This document shows positions 34,222-43,272 of a stretch of DNA of 48,407 bases, piece by piece. The stretch spans positions 1 to 48,407 of the forward strand of contig JADLDR010000248.1 of the NCBI GenBank assembly GCA_020846535.1, read 5' to 3'. Origin of the DNA: Armatimonadota bacterium (GTDB lineage: Bacteria; Armatimonadota; JADLDR01). The notes under the pieces are model-generated. The model was not told the origin of the DNA, searched no databases, and was given only the letters and a program-made list of their open reading frames with translations. A program made the translations under genes and the position numbers. The first letter of the stretch is position 1. Each line of letters opens with the position of its first letter.

Positions 34222-35798
34222 AGACTGTCCATATCGAGTTATTGAACCGGAACAAAACGATTGAAAATATCGCAGGGGTGCTGGTGCGCCAGATCGAAGC
34301 GCGGTGCGGCGCGAAGGCGGGCGAAAGCAAGGGCGAAGCCTCCATCCGGCTGGCCGTCCGGCAGGGGATCGGTGAGGAAGGCTTCGAGATTGCGGACGGC
34401 CCAAACGGATCGGTGCAGATTACGGGCAACGATGAGCGCGGCCTGCTCTACGGGGTGGGCAAGTTCCTCCGGTCGTCCCGTTTCGATGAGGAGGGCTTCA
34501 CGCCCGGCGGCTGGCGGGGCCGCTCGGTTCCCGAAAAGCCTTTCCGGGCCATCTATTTTGCTACCCACTTCCATAACTTTTACCATGACGCCCCGGTGGA
34601 GGCCATCGAGCGTTATGTGGAGGAGTTGGGGCTGTGGGGCTATAATGCCGTGATCGTCTGGTACGATATGCATCATTTCAACGGCTTCGACGACCCGGAT
34701 GCCCGGAAGATGATCGCCCGCCTGCGCTCCATCCTGAAGGCTGCCAAACGGGTGGGTCTCCGGGCGGGCCTGACGATGCTGGCAAACGAAGGCTACGCCG
34801 ACAGCCCGGAGGCGCTCCGGCATGTGATGACCCCTTCCCTGGCGCTGAGGGCCACCTACGGCAAGGAACTCTGTCCCAGCAAGCCGGGCGCTCGGGAACT
34901 GATGCTGACATGGTTCGAGCAGACCTTCCGGGCCTTTTCGGAGGTGGGTCTGGATTATCTCTGCATCTGGCCCTACGACCAGGGCGGCTGCGGCTGCGAG
35001 CAGTGCCGCCCCTGGGGCGCGAACGGCTTTCTGAAGATCGCAGAGCCGGTTGCTCTCCTGGCCCGCAAGGCCTACCCTTCCATCAAAATCATTCTTTCCA
35101 CCTGGCTTTTCGATATCCGGGAAAACGAGGGGGAATGGGAGGGGCTGGCCCGGGACTTTGAACGGCGGCCCGGCTGGGTGGATTATATCCTCGCCGACTC
35201 CCATGCCACCTTCCCGGAGTATCCTCTGGCGCACGACGCGCCCGGCGGACTGCCGCTCGTCAACTTTCCCGAAATCAGCATGTGGGGCATGTATCCCTGG
35301 GGCGGGTACGGAGCCAATCCCCTGCCGGAACGGTTTCAGGGCCTGTGGGATTCGATAGGCCGCAAGCTGTCGGGAGGCTTTCCCTATTCGGAGGGCATCT
35401 TCGAGGATATCAACAAGGCGGTCATCAGCGGCTTCTACTGGAAGTCCGACCGGAAGGCAGAGGAGACCCTGAAGGAATATATCGCCTATGAATACTCCCC
35501 GGACGCTGTGAAGGATATCCTCTGCGCCGTCCGCGCTCTGGAGAAGAACCACACCCGACCGGAAAAAGACGGCGGCTCCGCCGAAGCTTTTGCTGCATTG
35601 AGCCGCGCCGAATCGCACGTGGCCCCTTCCGCACGCCGTGCATGGCGCTGGCGCATCCTCTATCTGAGGGCGCTTCTGGACCGCGAGCATTACGCTATCC
35701 CGGGCCGGCGCACCGAAGAGGCCCGAAGAGCGATCTCCGAACTGGTCGAAATCTACCACGCTCAAAACGCCGAAGCGAGCGTCAAACCGCCGCTGTGA
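34218..35798 (+). CDS. Glycoside-hydrolase-like protein (GH20/GH67-type N-domain plus TIM-barrel)
   Basis: 526 residues from GTG 34218, with AAGGAGAGG upstream; the frame stays open back to 34101. The N-terminal domain (to about residue 95) contains IRLAVRQGIGEEGFEIADG and NDERGLLYGVGKFLR, the alpha/beta domain that precedes catalytic barrels in hexosaminidases and alpha-glucuronidases. A barrel-like part follows (FRAIYFATHFHNFYHDAP, YNAVIVWYDMHHFN, YLCIWPYDQGGCGCEQC). Asp/Glu-rich loops are present but I cannot name the catalytic pair. It pairs with the downstream acetyl-xylan-esterase-like gene, suggesting plant-polysaccharide degradation. The signal peptide is one frame away (see 34129-34221). 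Confidence 0.75.
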   Translation: MKTVHIELLNRNKTIENIAGVLVRQIEARCGAKAGESKGEASIRLAVRQGIGEEGFEIADGPNGSVQITGNDERGLLYGVGKFLRSSRFDEEGFTPGGWRGRSVPEKPFRAIYFATHFHNFYHDAPVEAIERYVEELGLWGYNAVIVWYDMHHFNGFDDPDARKMIARLRSILKAAKRVGLRAGLTMLANEGYADSPEALRHVMTPSLALRATYGKELCPSKPGARELMLTWFEQTFRAFSEVGLDYLCIWPYDQGGCGCEQCRPWGANGFLKIAEPVALLARKAYPSIKIILSTWLFDIRENEGEWEGLARDFERRPGWVDYILADSHATFPEYPLAHDAPGGLPLVNFPEISMWGMYPWGGYGANPLPERFQGLWDSIGRKLSGGFPYSEGIFEDINKAVISGFYWKSDRKAEETLKEYIAYEYSPDAVKDILCAVRALEKNHTRPEKDGGSAEAFAALSRAESHVAPSARRAWRWRILYLRALLDREHYAIPGRRTEEARRAISELVEIYHAQNAEASVKPPL

Positions 35799-35830
35799 AT
35801 CTCATCATCTTATTTTTAGGAGGACTCCTT

Positions 35831-37786
35831 ATGTCAGCGCCCGATATGCCGGAAGACCGGCGCAACACGGTCATACGCCACCTGGGCATGGTGTATGACG
35901 TCCCGAAGTTTTTCGACCGCGAAACCTGGGCCGAGCGGGCCCAATCCCTGAAAAAGCATGTCCTGGTAAGCTGCGGCCTCTGGCCGTCCCCTCCCAAAAC
36001 CCCTCTGAATGCCCGCATCTTCGAGCGCATCGAGCGGGACGGCTACAGCGTGGAAAAGGTCTATTTCGAGAGCTTTCCCGGATTTTACGTGACAGGAAAC
36101 CTCTATCGGCCTCTGGACAGGAAGGGGCCGTTCCCGGCGGTTCTCTGCCCGCACGGCCACTGGCCCGAGGGGCGGTTGGCCGATGAGGAACTGGGTTCCC
36201 TCCCGGGCCGTAGCATCGGGTTCGCCCGCCAGGGCTATGTGGCTTTCTCTCACGATATGATCGGCTATAACGATTCGACCCAGCTTTCCCACAGATACGG
36301 CGGGGAGCGCGAAAACCTGTGGGGCATCAGCCTCATGGGGCTTCAGTTGTGGAACAGCATCCGCGCCCTGGATTTCCTCTCTTCCCTGCCCGATGTGGAC
36401 AGGAACCGCCTTTCCTGCACCGGGGAATCGGGCGGCGGGACGCAGACTTATCTTCTGGCTGCCGCCGACGACCGGGTGAAGGTGTCCGGCCCGGTGGTGA
36501 TGGTGTCCGCCCACATGCAGGGCGGTTGCCTCTGCGAGAACGCCCCGAACCTCCGGATCGATACCGACAACGTGGAACTCGCCGCCGTCGCCGCGCCCAG
36601 GCCGCAGATACTGATCGCCTGCACCCAAGACTGGACGAAGAACACGCCGCATGTGGAATACCCCGCTGTCCGGGATATCTACCGCCTCTTCGGGGCCGAG
36701 GAGAAAGTCGGATGGGCGCAGATGGACGCCCCGCACAACTACAATAAGGACAGCCGCGAGGCGGCCTACGCCTGGTTCGCCCGCTGGCTTCTGAACGACC
36801 CGGACGCCAGCCACCACAGGGAGCAGCCCTTCCAGGCCGAAAAAGCGGAGGATTTGCTGGTCTTCGCCCGCGAGCCGCGCCCCGCCAGCGCGCTCGATGA
36901 AGAAGGCGTCACCTGCGCCCTCATCGAGCAGGCCCGGCAGCAACAGGAAAGTCTGCGACCCCGGGACCGCGCCTCTCTGAACCGGTTCCGCAAAGCCTAC
37001 CGGGACGCCTATTCCCATACGCTCTATGCGGCATCCCCTTCCCCGGAAAGCCTGCTCATTCAGGAGCGCGAAGCTGCGGATTGGCCCCAGGCAAAGGTCA
37101 CCCGCCTCTATCTGGGCCGCAAGGGAGAGGGCGACCGGGTCCCCGCCGTCCTCCTCATGCCGAAAGCCTCCAGGGGCCGAATCCAGGCAACGCTGGTCGC
37201 GCACCCGCAGGGCAGCCGCGCCCTCCTGGATGCGGAAGCGCAAAAGCTGAGCCCTCTGGTCGAAAAGCTGCTGGAGAAGGGCCAGGCCGTCCTCCTCATC
37301 GATGCCTTCCAGACAGGAGAGGCGGTTGCGGAGCGGAAGATCGAAACCGGCTTTTTCACCACCTATAACCGCACCGACACAGCCAACCGGGTCCAGGATA
37401 TCCTGACCGGCATGGCTTACTTGAAGAGCCTGCCCCGGACGGGCCGGGCGCATCTGGCCGGGCTGGGCGAGGCCGGGCTGTGGTGCTTGCTGGCCCGCTC
37501 TCTGGCTTCGGGAACAGGCGTCACGGTGGCCGATACCGCTGCCTTCGACAACAATAGCGACGACGCCTTCCTGCAAAAGCTCTTCATCCCCGGCCTGAGA
37601 AGGGCCGGGGATTTCGACACGGCAGGCGCTCTCCTGGCTCCCGCTCCTCTCATCCTCCACAACACCGGGGGCGTCTTCCGGACAGGCCGGATCGCCGACG
37701 CTTACCGGGCCGCCGGTGCGGAATCCGCCCTGACCGTGAAGGACTCGGTGGCTTCGGCGGAAGAGATCGCGGGGTGGATGAAGTGA
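35831..37786 (+). CDS. Acetyl-xylan-esterase-like alpha/beta hydrolase
   Basis: 651 residues from ATG 35831 with AGGAGG upstream. The first half is an alpha/beta hydrolase of the AXE1/dienelactone-hydrolase-like type: VLCPHGHWPEGR (oxyanion region), nucleophile Ser in GESGGGTQTYLL near residue 204, and candidate His in MDAPHNYNKDSR. The second half, from about residue 380, is a further hydrolase-like domain lacking a clear nucleophile (GLGEAGLWCLLA in place of G-x-S-x-G). No signal peptide is seen. It follows the glycoside-hydrolase-like gene by 32 bp, so they form an operon that may deacetylate and cut glycans. Confidence 0.78.
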   Translation: MSAPDMPEDRRNTVIRHLGMVYDVPKFFDRETWAERAQSLKKHVLVSCGLWPSPPKTPLNARIFERIERDGYSVEKVYFESFPGFYVTGNLYRPLDRKGPFPAVLCPHGHWPEGRLADEELGSLPGRSIGFARQGYVAFSHDMIGYNDSTQLSHRYGGERENLWGISLMGLQLWNSIRALDFLSSLPDVDRNRLSCTGESGGGTQTYLLAAADDRVKVSGPVVMVSAHMQGGCLCENAPNLRIDTDNVELAAVAAPRPQILIACTQDWTKNTPHVEYPAVRDIYRLFGAEEKVGWAQMDAPHNYNKDSREAAYAWFARWLLNDPDASHHREQPFQAEKAEDLLVFAREPRPASALDEEGVTCALIEQARQQQESLRPRDRASLNRFRKAYRDAYSHTLYAASPSPESLLIQEREAADWPQAKVTRLYLGRKGEGDRVPAVLLMPKASRGRIQATLVAHPQGSRALLDAEAQKLSPLVEKLLEKGQAVLLIDAFQTGEAVAERKIETGFFTTYNRTDTANRVQDILTGMAYLKSLPRTGRAHLAGLGEAGLWCLLARSLASGTGVTVADTAAFDNNSDDAFLQKLFIPGLRRAGDFDTAGALLAPAPLILHNTGGVFRTGRIADAYRAAGAESALTVKDSVASAEEIAGWMK

Positions 37787-37798
37787 GGGGTCGGTAAA

Positions 37799-37830
37799 TA
37801 AGGGGGGAACGGTTGGCCGCTCCCCCTTTA
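37799..37830. terminator. Bidirectional intrinsic terminator between convergent genes
   Basis: TAAGGGGGGAACGG (37799-37812) pairs with CCGCTCCCCCTTTA (37817-37830) around a TTGG loop with one mismatch. The minus-strand copy is followed by TTATTTA. It lies between the esterase (plus) and the FecR-TPR protein (minus). Confidence 0.8.
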
Positions 37831-37834
37831 CCTC

Positions 37835-40800
37835 TTAAAATCTCTGCTCCAACCCCAGGCGGAATATCCGGCCCGGGGACGGATAGCCTCGCCAGTAGTC
37901 GTATTTGCAGTTGAAGAGATTGCTGACCTCTATAAAGCAGGCTGTCCAGAGGCTTTGCTGTTTGGCGATTCTCAGGTGGGCGAGCGTTTCGCCGGGCAGG
38001 GAGACCGGATTGCCGGCGTCATCGAAGCGGCGGCTGAAGCCGATGAATTCGAGGCCCGCCCGCCAACCGGCCCGGTCCAGATAGTCCAGGCGGATGCCGC
38101 CCAGCCAGCGCGGATGATAGGGAAGCTGCTTTCCGCCCGGTCCCAGGTCTTTGGCGTTCTCGTAGCGCGCCCAGAAGCGGGCGGACAGGGGCGTTCCGGG
38201 GCCTACCTCATAAGCGGCTTCGGCTCCGAAGAGGCGCGCTTTCGGGAAAAAGGCCCGGCCTGCGACCGGGGCCTGCTGCGGGTCTTCCACATCCACAAAC
38301 AGCCCCCGGGCATGTCGCCAGTAGAGGCTATATTTCTGGAAAGAGCCGTTCCGTTCGGGCCGTTCGTAGTGGACTTCGTAAGAGATCACCGAGCCGTCGT
38401 CCGACAGTTCATCCTTTTGAATGGGATTCGGGCCGCTCCACGATTCTACCGGGGAAAGGAGGGTCGCGTCCGCGTGGAAGACCGGCTGCGCCAGGAGGAC
38501 GGCCCGCCCGCCGTCCGGCGCGTTATACTGGAGCCGGGCTTTGGGAAGAAGGATGGCCCGCTGGCCGGTCTGTTTTCCCGCATAGCTTCCCACCGCCGCC
38601 TGCATTCGCTCTCCCACCGGAAAGCGGTATTCCACATAGCCGCTTCTCTGGCGGGGCGTTTCGCTTTGCGATACCTCGGTCCAGACGACCGCCTGCCGGG
38701 CGCGGGTGACCCCCAGCACGCCGTTCAGGGAGCGGCGTTCCTGCTGCCATCCGATGCCGGCCAGCAGCCTCCGTCCGTTCAGCATATCCCTGTCCCAGCG
38801 CAGTTCCAGGGCCGGGGTATCGGCAGCCACTTTTACATGGTTGAATGGGTTGGTGTCCGTCCCGCCGGGTCGGGCCTGGAGGCTGTCCGGGTTGCTGTCC
38901 GATATTTCCTGATGCCTGCCGCCTGCCCGGACGATCAGGAAATCTCTCTTGCCGGCGCTCTGCCGGTGCGTCAGGTCGGCTTGCCATCCGGTGAAATCCG
39001 AGCGGTAGTCTCTGTCTTCTACCCCACCCGCGCGTTCTCTGCCGGGCCGCCCTGTTATATGCTTCAAATAGGAGGCTTGAAGCGCGGTCTGACTTTTCCA
39101 GTCCGGGCGGTGGCCGACGATCCCCTGTAGAAAGCGGGTCAGATGGTTCCCGTTGGCATCGCGGTAGCCGTCGCTGTCCTCGGCCAGACCGCGGGTATAG
39201 AAGGCGGTACGGCCCCGGTCGCCGCGCCCGCTGGCCCGCCCGTCGAAAAAGCGGCTTTGCTCGCCCCCTCCTCCGATCACGGCCTCCGAACGGCTGTAAA
39301 GCCTGAGCTCGCTGGCGGCCCCCGGATCGAGGGATGCTCCCTGCACCGAGGCCCGCCGGGCGTCGAACGGCTGGTTCAGGCTCCGGTAGATGTCGGCCTG
39401 GAGGAAGAGGGCCAGCGGATAGGATGGACCCTCCGCTTCAGCCAGTCTGAGTTCTTCCAGGGCGCGGTCGAGGCGGTTCTGTTTGAGGAAGATACGGGCC
39501 AGGACCGTGTGCAGAAGCGCGGACCGCTCTCCCAACCGAACGGCTTTTTCACCGGCCTCCAGCGCCTCCCGTATCCGGTTGCGCTCCAGATAGACCAGGG
39601 CGAGGTTGCCGTAGGGCATCCCCCATTCCGGCTGGAGACGGACGGCTTCTGAGAACGCCGTTTCCGCCTCATCGAGCTTGCCCTGCGCGGTGCAGAGAGC
39701 GCCCAGATTGTTGTAAGCCTGCGCGGAGCCGCCGCCGATCTCTACCGCCGCCTGGAGGTGGGAGAGGGCTTCCCGGAACCGCTGCTGGCGGGTCAGGGCC
39801 GTGCCCAGGCTGGCGCGGGCGAAAGCGGATTCCGGGGCCGCATCCGCCGCGCGGCGGAAGGCGCTTTCGGCATGGGAAAGGTCGTCAGCGGTGAGGAGAA
39901 GCGCGCCGAGGGCGCTCTGGGCGTTGGCGTCCTCCGGATCGAGGGCGACGGCCCGGATGGCTTCGGGGACGGCTTCCGTCAGCCGTCCCTCGGAGGCGTA
40001 AACGCGGGCCAGGATCAGGTGCGCCCCGACCAGAGAGGAGTCCAGGCGAACGGCCCGGGCGGCCATTTCGCCCGCCTCCTTGATATCGCCCGAATAAAAC
40101 GACGCGGCAGCCACCGCCTGAAGGCTCAGGCCCGATTCGGGAGCGAGTTCCAGGGCGGCGCGAGCCTCCCGGAGCGCGGCCTGCAGGTCGCCTGCCGAAA
40201 TCTCCAGCTGGCTCAGATAGGCGCGGGCCGCATGAGAGCGGGGCTGCGCTTTCAGGGCGCTTGCGAGGGCGCTCCTGGCCTTGCCCAAGTCTCCCCGGCG
40301 CAGGTAGGCCAGCCCGGCGTAGAGCATGGCCTCCGGCTGCCCGGCGGCGGAAGCCTGTTCCAGAAGGCGAAGCGCATCCCCTGTTTTTCGCTGTACAAGC
40401 AGTGCGGCCCCGCTTGCGGCTATCGCTTCAGGGTCGGCGGGCGCGGCGGAGAGGGCGCGGGCGGCAGCTTCCCCGGCATCGGCCGCCTCCCCGGCGACTA
40501 GGTGGGCGAAAGCCGTACGCGCCCAGGCAGCATCCGGCATCGCTTTCCGCGCCCTCCGGTATTGCTCCTCGGCTTTCTCGGGCTGCCTTTGCGCCAGGAG
40601 GATATCGCCTGCTTTCAGCCAGTCCACCGGCTGGCCGCTCGATAGAAGGGCGGCCAGGTCGCCTTCGGGCCGGGCGGTAGGATATTCGATAGGGAGGGAG
40701 AGGGCGTCCATCTCCGCTTCCCAGGCGATAGCCCTGGAGATGTCGGTGGCTGCCGGCGGACGAGGAGGCTGGCCGGGAAGGGCGCTGCTCTCGAAACCGG

Positions 40801-41350
40801 CGGTGACGCGGACGGCGGCCCCCGGCCCGCCCGCTTCCCGAGTCGTCCCGAAGTCCACCGCGCCTGAAAGAACGATCAAAGTGCCGGTTCCGTCTCCGGC
40901 GAGGGACAGGTGGTAGTGGGTTCCGGCGGCGGCGGCGATGACATGCCCGGCCTCCGTATCGCTTTGGGGCTGCCCGTAGAGGAAGTTGGCGATGCGCCCG
41001 ATCAGCAGCCGCCATGCGGGGCGGCGCTTGCGGGCGACCAGCTCCATTTCGCTGCCGGGGCCGAGGAGAATCTTGCCCTCACCGGTCAGAAGAACGACCC
41101 AGCTATCGGCTCCTGTGCGCAGAGCGTCTCCGGGCCGGACGGCCCGGCCTCTGGGAACGGGCAGGCGCTCCCAGGCTCCCTGCGGGCCGCGCCGGATAGA
41201 AACTGTCCCGCGGGCCTGTTTGATCACGCCTCCCTGCGGGGCTGCCGGGGATGGGGAAGAGGAGAAGGCTTCACATAAGGCGATGCCGATCAGGAAAAGC
41301 CAGAAAGGCCGGCGCTTAAGGCGACTCAGGAAACGATTCTTTGTCGTCAT
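37835..41350 (-). CDS. FecR-domain, TPR and outer-membrane beta-barrel fusion protein
   Basis: 1171 residues. The start at 41350 is preferred over 41395, giving a signal peptide (helix near residues 15-30). A FecR-like domain (about 40-200) contains IKQARGTVSIRRGPQGAWER and VRPGDALRTGADSWVVLLTG. From about 220 to 690 are many tetratricopeptide repeats, for example EAETAFSEAVRLQPEWGMPY and AYNNLGALCTAQGKLDEA. From about 740 to the end the sequence has alternating beta strands and finishes GRIFRLGLEQRF, the aromatic C-terminus of outer-membrane barrels. It is likely surface-exposed and assembled through Bam. It overlaps the CHASE2-cyclase by 35 bp, so the two are translated from one mRNA. Confidence 0.82.
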   Translation of the reverse strand: MTTKNRFLSRLKRRPFWLFLIGIALCEAFSSSPSPAAPQGGVIKQARGTVSIRRGPQGAWERLPVPRGRAVRPGDALRTGADSWVVLLTGEGKILLGPGSEMELVARKRRPAWRLLIGRIANFLYGQPQSDTEAGHVIAAAAGTHYHLSLAGDGTGTLIVLSGAVDFGTTREAGGPGAAVRVTAGFESSALPGQPPRPPAATDISRAIAWEAEMDALSLPIEYPTARPEGDLAALLSSGQPVDWLKAGDILLAQRQPEKAEEQYRRARKAMPDAAWARTAFAHLVAGEAADAGEAAARALSAAPADPEAIAASGAALLVQRKTGDALRLLEQASAAGQPEAMLYAGLAYLRRGDLGKARSALASALKAQPRSHAARAYLSQLEISAGDLQAALREARAALELAPESGLSLQAVAAASFYSGDIKEAGEMAARAVRLDSSLVGAHLILARVYASEGRLTEAVPEAIRAVALDPEDANAQSALGALLLTADDLSHAESAFRRAADAAPESAFARASLGTALTRQQRFREALSHLQAAVEIGGGSAQAYNNLGALCTAQGKLDEAETAFSEAVRLQPEWGMPYGNLALVYLERNRIREALEAGEKAVRLGERSALLHTVLARIFLKQNRLDRALEELRLAEAEGPSYPLALFLQADIYRSLNQPFDARRASVQGASLDPGAASELRLYSRSEAVIGGGGEQSRFFDGRASGRGDRGRTAFYTRGLAEDSDGYRDANGNHLTRFLQGIVGHRPDWKSQTALQASYLKHITGRPGRERAGGVEDRDYRSDFTGWQADLTHRQSAGKRDFLIVRAGGRHQEISDSNPDSLQARPGGTDTNPFNHVKVAADTPALELRWDRDMLNGRRLLAGIGWQQERRSLNGVLGVTRARQAVVWTEVSQSETPRQRSGYVEYRFPVGERMQAAVGSYAGKQTGQRAILLPKARLQYNAPDGGRAVLLAQPVFHADATLLSPVESWSGPNPIQKDELSDDGSVISYEVHYERPERNGSFQKYSLYWRHARGLFVDVEDPQQAPVAGRAFFPKARLFGAEAAYEVGPGTPLSARFWARYENAKDLGPGGKQLPYHPRWLGGIRLDYLDRAGWRAGLEFIGFSRRFDDAGNPVSLPGETLAHLRIAKQQSLWTACFIEVSNLFNCKYDYWRGYPSPGRIFRLGLEQRF

Positions 41351-43232
41351 AGATTCCCTTTCGGATCGGGGACGTGGGGTATCGAAGATCGGCAAGGCAG
41401 TAGTAAGCCACTTTACGGTCGGTCCACTTCAGCATCGTCTCTCCGGCCTGCCGGATGGGAAAAGACCCGTTGAGCAAGAGCGATGTGCGAGCATCCAGCA
41501 GCAGAGGGCAGGCGTGAATTTTCGTCAGGCCTTCCAGGTGGGAGGCGATATTGACGGTATTGCCGAGGAGGGCCGCATCCCTGTGCCGCTTTCCCAGAAT
41601 AGCGACCACACAGGGGCCGGTACTGATGCCGATGCCTATCCGGAAGGGGCCGCCTGCGGGATCGTCCCAGCTTTTCATAGCCTCTTCGAGGCGCTTCAGC
41701 AGATCGAGCGAGGCTGCGACAGCGTTTTGCGCGTGGCTTCTCCCCTTGAAAGCGCCCGAGAAGAATGCGACCACCTTATCCCCTTCGCTTTGCACCAGGT
41801 GACCGCCATAGGCGATCAGGGCTGCCTCCGTAACGGAATAATAGCGATTGATATATGCGAAAAGAGAATCCGGCCCGACTTGGTCCGCCACATCCGAATA
41901 GCCACGGATATCGGCGACAAAGACAGTGGCCTCCTCATAAGATCCCGTTTCTCTCTTCCGAAGCGGCGCGGGAATGAAACCCTGCAGGAGCCTTTGAACG
42001 CGCTCCTGCTCCAGGGAAACGGCGAGGGTGTAGGCCGCCAATCCGCCTATCGACGGGAAGACCGTATAAACCCACAGGCCGCTTCGCATCGCCTCCATCG
42101 CAGCGACGATGTTGAAGGCTCCCAGTGCCAGCCAGGTTCCCAGGCCCGCAAAGACACCCCCGTGCCGTGCCGCAACAGCCACCAGAGAGGCCAGCGCCCA
42201 TGTGAGCAGGAACCCGCCCTGAGACGAGAGCGGCTGAACAGGCTTCCCCGAAAGCAGGGTGGCGATGGCATTGGCCTGAATCTCGAAACCGCGCAGGTTG
42301 CCGATAGGCGTCGGATATTGCGGCTCGCTCAGGCTTCCCACCACAACCACCTTGCCGCCCAGATAGCCGTCCGGCAGAGTCTTCAGATAATCCAGGGATC
42401 GGGATTTGAATTCACCGATACCGCCGAACCAGTTGACAAGCATCAGGTGGTCGCCCGGCCCCAGCCCGGAGCCTTTGATTTCCGCGATATCGGCCACATC
42501 CCAGGCCGGAAAAGGAGACAGGCGCACTACCTCTCTTTCCAGGGTAGGAATCCGGCTGTCTCCTGCCTGAATCTCTGTCGGGGCGGCGGCATTCAGTCCG
42601 TTCAGGCCCTCGCTTTTCCATCTCAGGAAAACATCGAGCGCAAAGGACGGAACCGGCCCCAGTTGCGGATCGCTTTTGACCAGAGGGACCGCCCGGCAGC
42701 GGTTGTAGGGACGGGCCACCATCGGCCGTGTGATATCGGCTCCGGCGGGCAGAGCCGTTTCGGAGGGCCTGATAAGCCCCTGCTCCGAACTCACCTGACC
42801 GGTCAGAACCACGCGGATCCCGGCCTCAATGGCCTTGATCATCGCCTGGCGGAGCGAGGCATTCGGCCCCAGGCAGGCCACCGGGCGCGATTCGTCCAGA
42901 TAGATATCCAGAGCGATAACAGAGGGACGGAGCGGGATCAAGCGCCGGATGGCCGCTGCCGTATATTCTCGGGGAACGAGAGTGCAGCCCGAAGGCCGGC
43001 ATTTGCGGAACGGAAGGACTTCGGCAGGAGTCGCCTCGACAACCAGCATCGGAAGTTTATCGAGATCGGCCTTCTCCGGGCGCGTCCGGTTTCGCATCAG
43101 AGCGTCGAAGGCGTGAAACTCCATCTGGGAAATGACCGGAATCCGCGCCCCAATGATCCCTGTCGCCAGAGAAGCCGCCAGCCCTATCAGGAGCGCCCCT
43201 ATAAGACTCTGAAACCTGACGCCTGTTTTCAT
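41316..43232 (-). CDS. CHASE2-domain class III adenylate/guanylate cyclase
   Basis: 638 residues. An N-terminal membrane helix, a large extracytoplasmic CHASE2 domain (about 40-320, with IALDIYLDE and LVNWFGGIGEFKSRSLDYL), three membrane helices near 325-400, then a class III cyclase domain (about 425-610). Metal-binding Asp residues appear in VFVADIRGYSD and SEGDKVVAFF. The usual purine-binding Lys before the second Asp motif is Gln, the usual Asp of GDxVN is Asn (LGNTVNIASHLEG) and the transition-state Arg is His. It may have altered specificity or weak activity. It sits between an upstream lipoprotein and the FecR-TPR-barrel gene in one operon, so it may sense their state. Confidence 0.82.
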   Translation of the reverse strand: MKTGVRFQSLIGALLIGLAASLATGIIGARIPVISQMEFHAFDALMRNRTRPEKADLDKLPMLVVEATPAEVLPFRKCRPSGCTLVPREYTAAAIRRLIPLRPSVIALDIYLDESRPVACLGPNASLRQAMIKAIEAGIRVVLTGQVSSEQGLIRPSETALPAGADITRPMVARPYNRCRAVPLVKSDPQLGPVPSFALDVFLRWKSEGLNGLNAAAPTEIQAGDSRIPTLEREVVRLSPFPAWDVADIAEIKGSGLGPGDHLMLVNWFGGIGEFKSRSLDYLKTLPDGYLGGKVVVVGSLSEPQYPTPIGNLRGFEIQANAIATLLSGKPVQPLSSQGGFLLTWALASLVAVAARHGGVFAGLGTWLALGAFNIVAAMEAMRSGLWVYTVFPSIGGLAAYTLAVSLEQERVQRLLQGFIPAPLRKRETGSYEEATVFVADIRGYSDVADQVGPDSLFAYINRYYSVTEAALIAYGGHLVQSEGDKVVAFFSGAFKGRSHAQNAVAASLDLLKRLEEAMKSWDDPAGGPFRIGIGISTGPCVVAILGKRHRDAALLGNTVNIASHLEGLTKIHACPLLLDARTSLLLNGSFPIRQAGETMLKWTDRKVAYYCLADLRYPTSPIRKGIYDDKESFPESP

Positions 43233-43272
43233 GGGGCCCCGACCTGACGATACCCTTTCCGACTACAAAAGC

